Under the pieces are notes generated by a model. It saw nothing but the letters and a program-made list of their open reading frames with translations, had not been told where the DNA came from and ran no database searches. Positions 5,295 through 5,307 of a stretch of DNA of 5,307 nucleotides are shown piece after piece. The DNA is from Oscillospiraceae bacterium (lineage in GTDB: Bacteria > Bacillota > Clostridia > Oscillospirales > Ruminococcaceae). Made by a program: the position numbers and the translations under genes. Every line of letters begins with the position of its first letter. Position 1 is the first letter of the stretch. The DNA is taken from contig DPBR01000086.1 of assembly GCA_003516865.1 (NCBI GenBank), positions 1 through 5,307 on the forward strand. The letters are read 5' to 3'.

Positions 5295-5307
5295 AAGCGG
5301 CTCTCCC

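Overview
The window looks like a piece of a chromosome from an anaerobic low-to-moderate GC Firmicute, most likely a clostridium of the Oscillospiraceae/Ruminococcaceae type. The signs are strong AGGAGG-type ribosome binding sites, a near-consensus sigma-A promoter (TTGTAA, 17 nt, TATAAT), U-tailed terminators, TTG starts, genes of medium GC with AT-rich gaps, and small proteins of clostridial style. This placement is inference from style; no marker gene is present. All five genes supported here lie on the minus strand, so the genetic reading direction is right to left.

From right to left: the edge carries a tiny acidic ORF (45 aa, unrecognised). A gap of about 390 bases follows with no convincing gene; it holds a perfect 18-bp palindrome and smaller dyads. 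Next is a 90-aa exported protein that resembles the C-terminal domain of BofC, closed by a hairpin terminator. A clear sigma-A promoter then drives a two-gene unit: a PlsC-type 1-acylglycerol-phosphate acyltransferase (224 aa) and, 18 nt later, an 80-aa acyl carrier protein. A strong terminator with a U-rich loop closes that unit.

Immediately past this terminator is a tandem array of about 3.9 copies of a 176-bp unit (roughly 2591-3276), apparently non-coding. It is followed by about 200 bases that can fold into four successive hairpins, and then by the largest gene. This encodes a 745-aa protein made of two ketosynthase folds: an N-terminal one with an intact Cys-His-Lys-His active site, and a C-terminal one in which the Cys and both His are replaced. 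That is the layout of a ketosynthase/chain-length-factor (KS-alpha/KS-beta) pair fused into one chain. The last 147 bases at the left edge hold no gene but contain a degenerate direct repeat.

Together, a KS-CLF fusion, an ACP with a GLDSID phosphopantetheine site and a lysophospholipid-type acyltransferase suggest part of a type II polyketide or specialised fatty acid pathway, perhaps of the aryl-polyene/polyene-lipid kind. The ACP would carry the growing chain, the KS-CLF would extend it and set its length, and the acyltransferase would move the product to a glycerolipid-like acceptor. No ketoreductase, dehydratase, thioesterase or starter ligase is in view, so the pathway assignment stays an inference.
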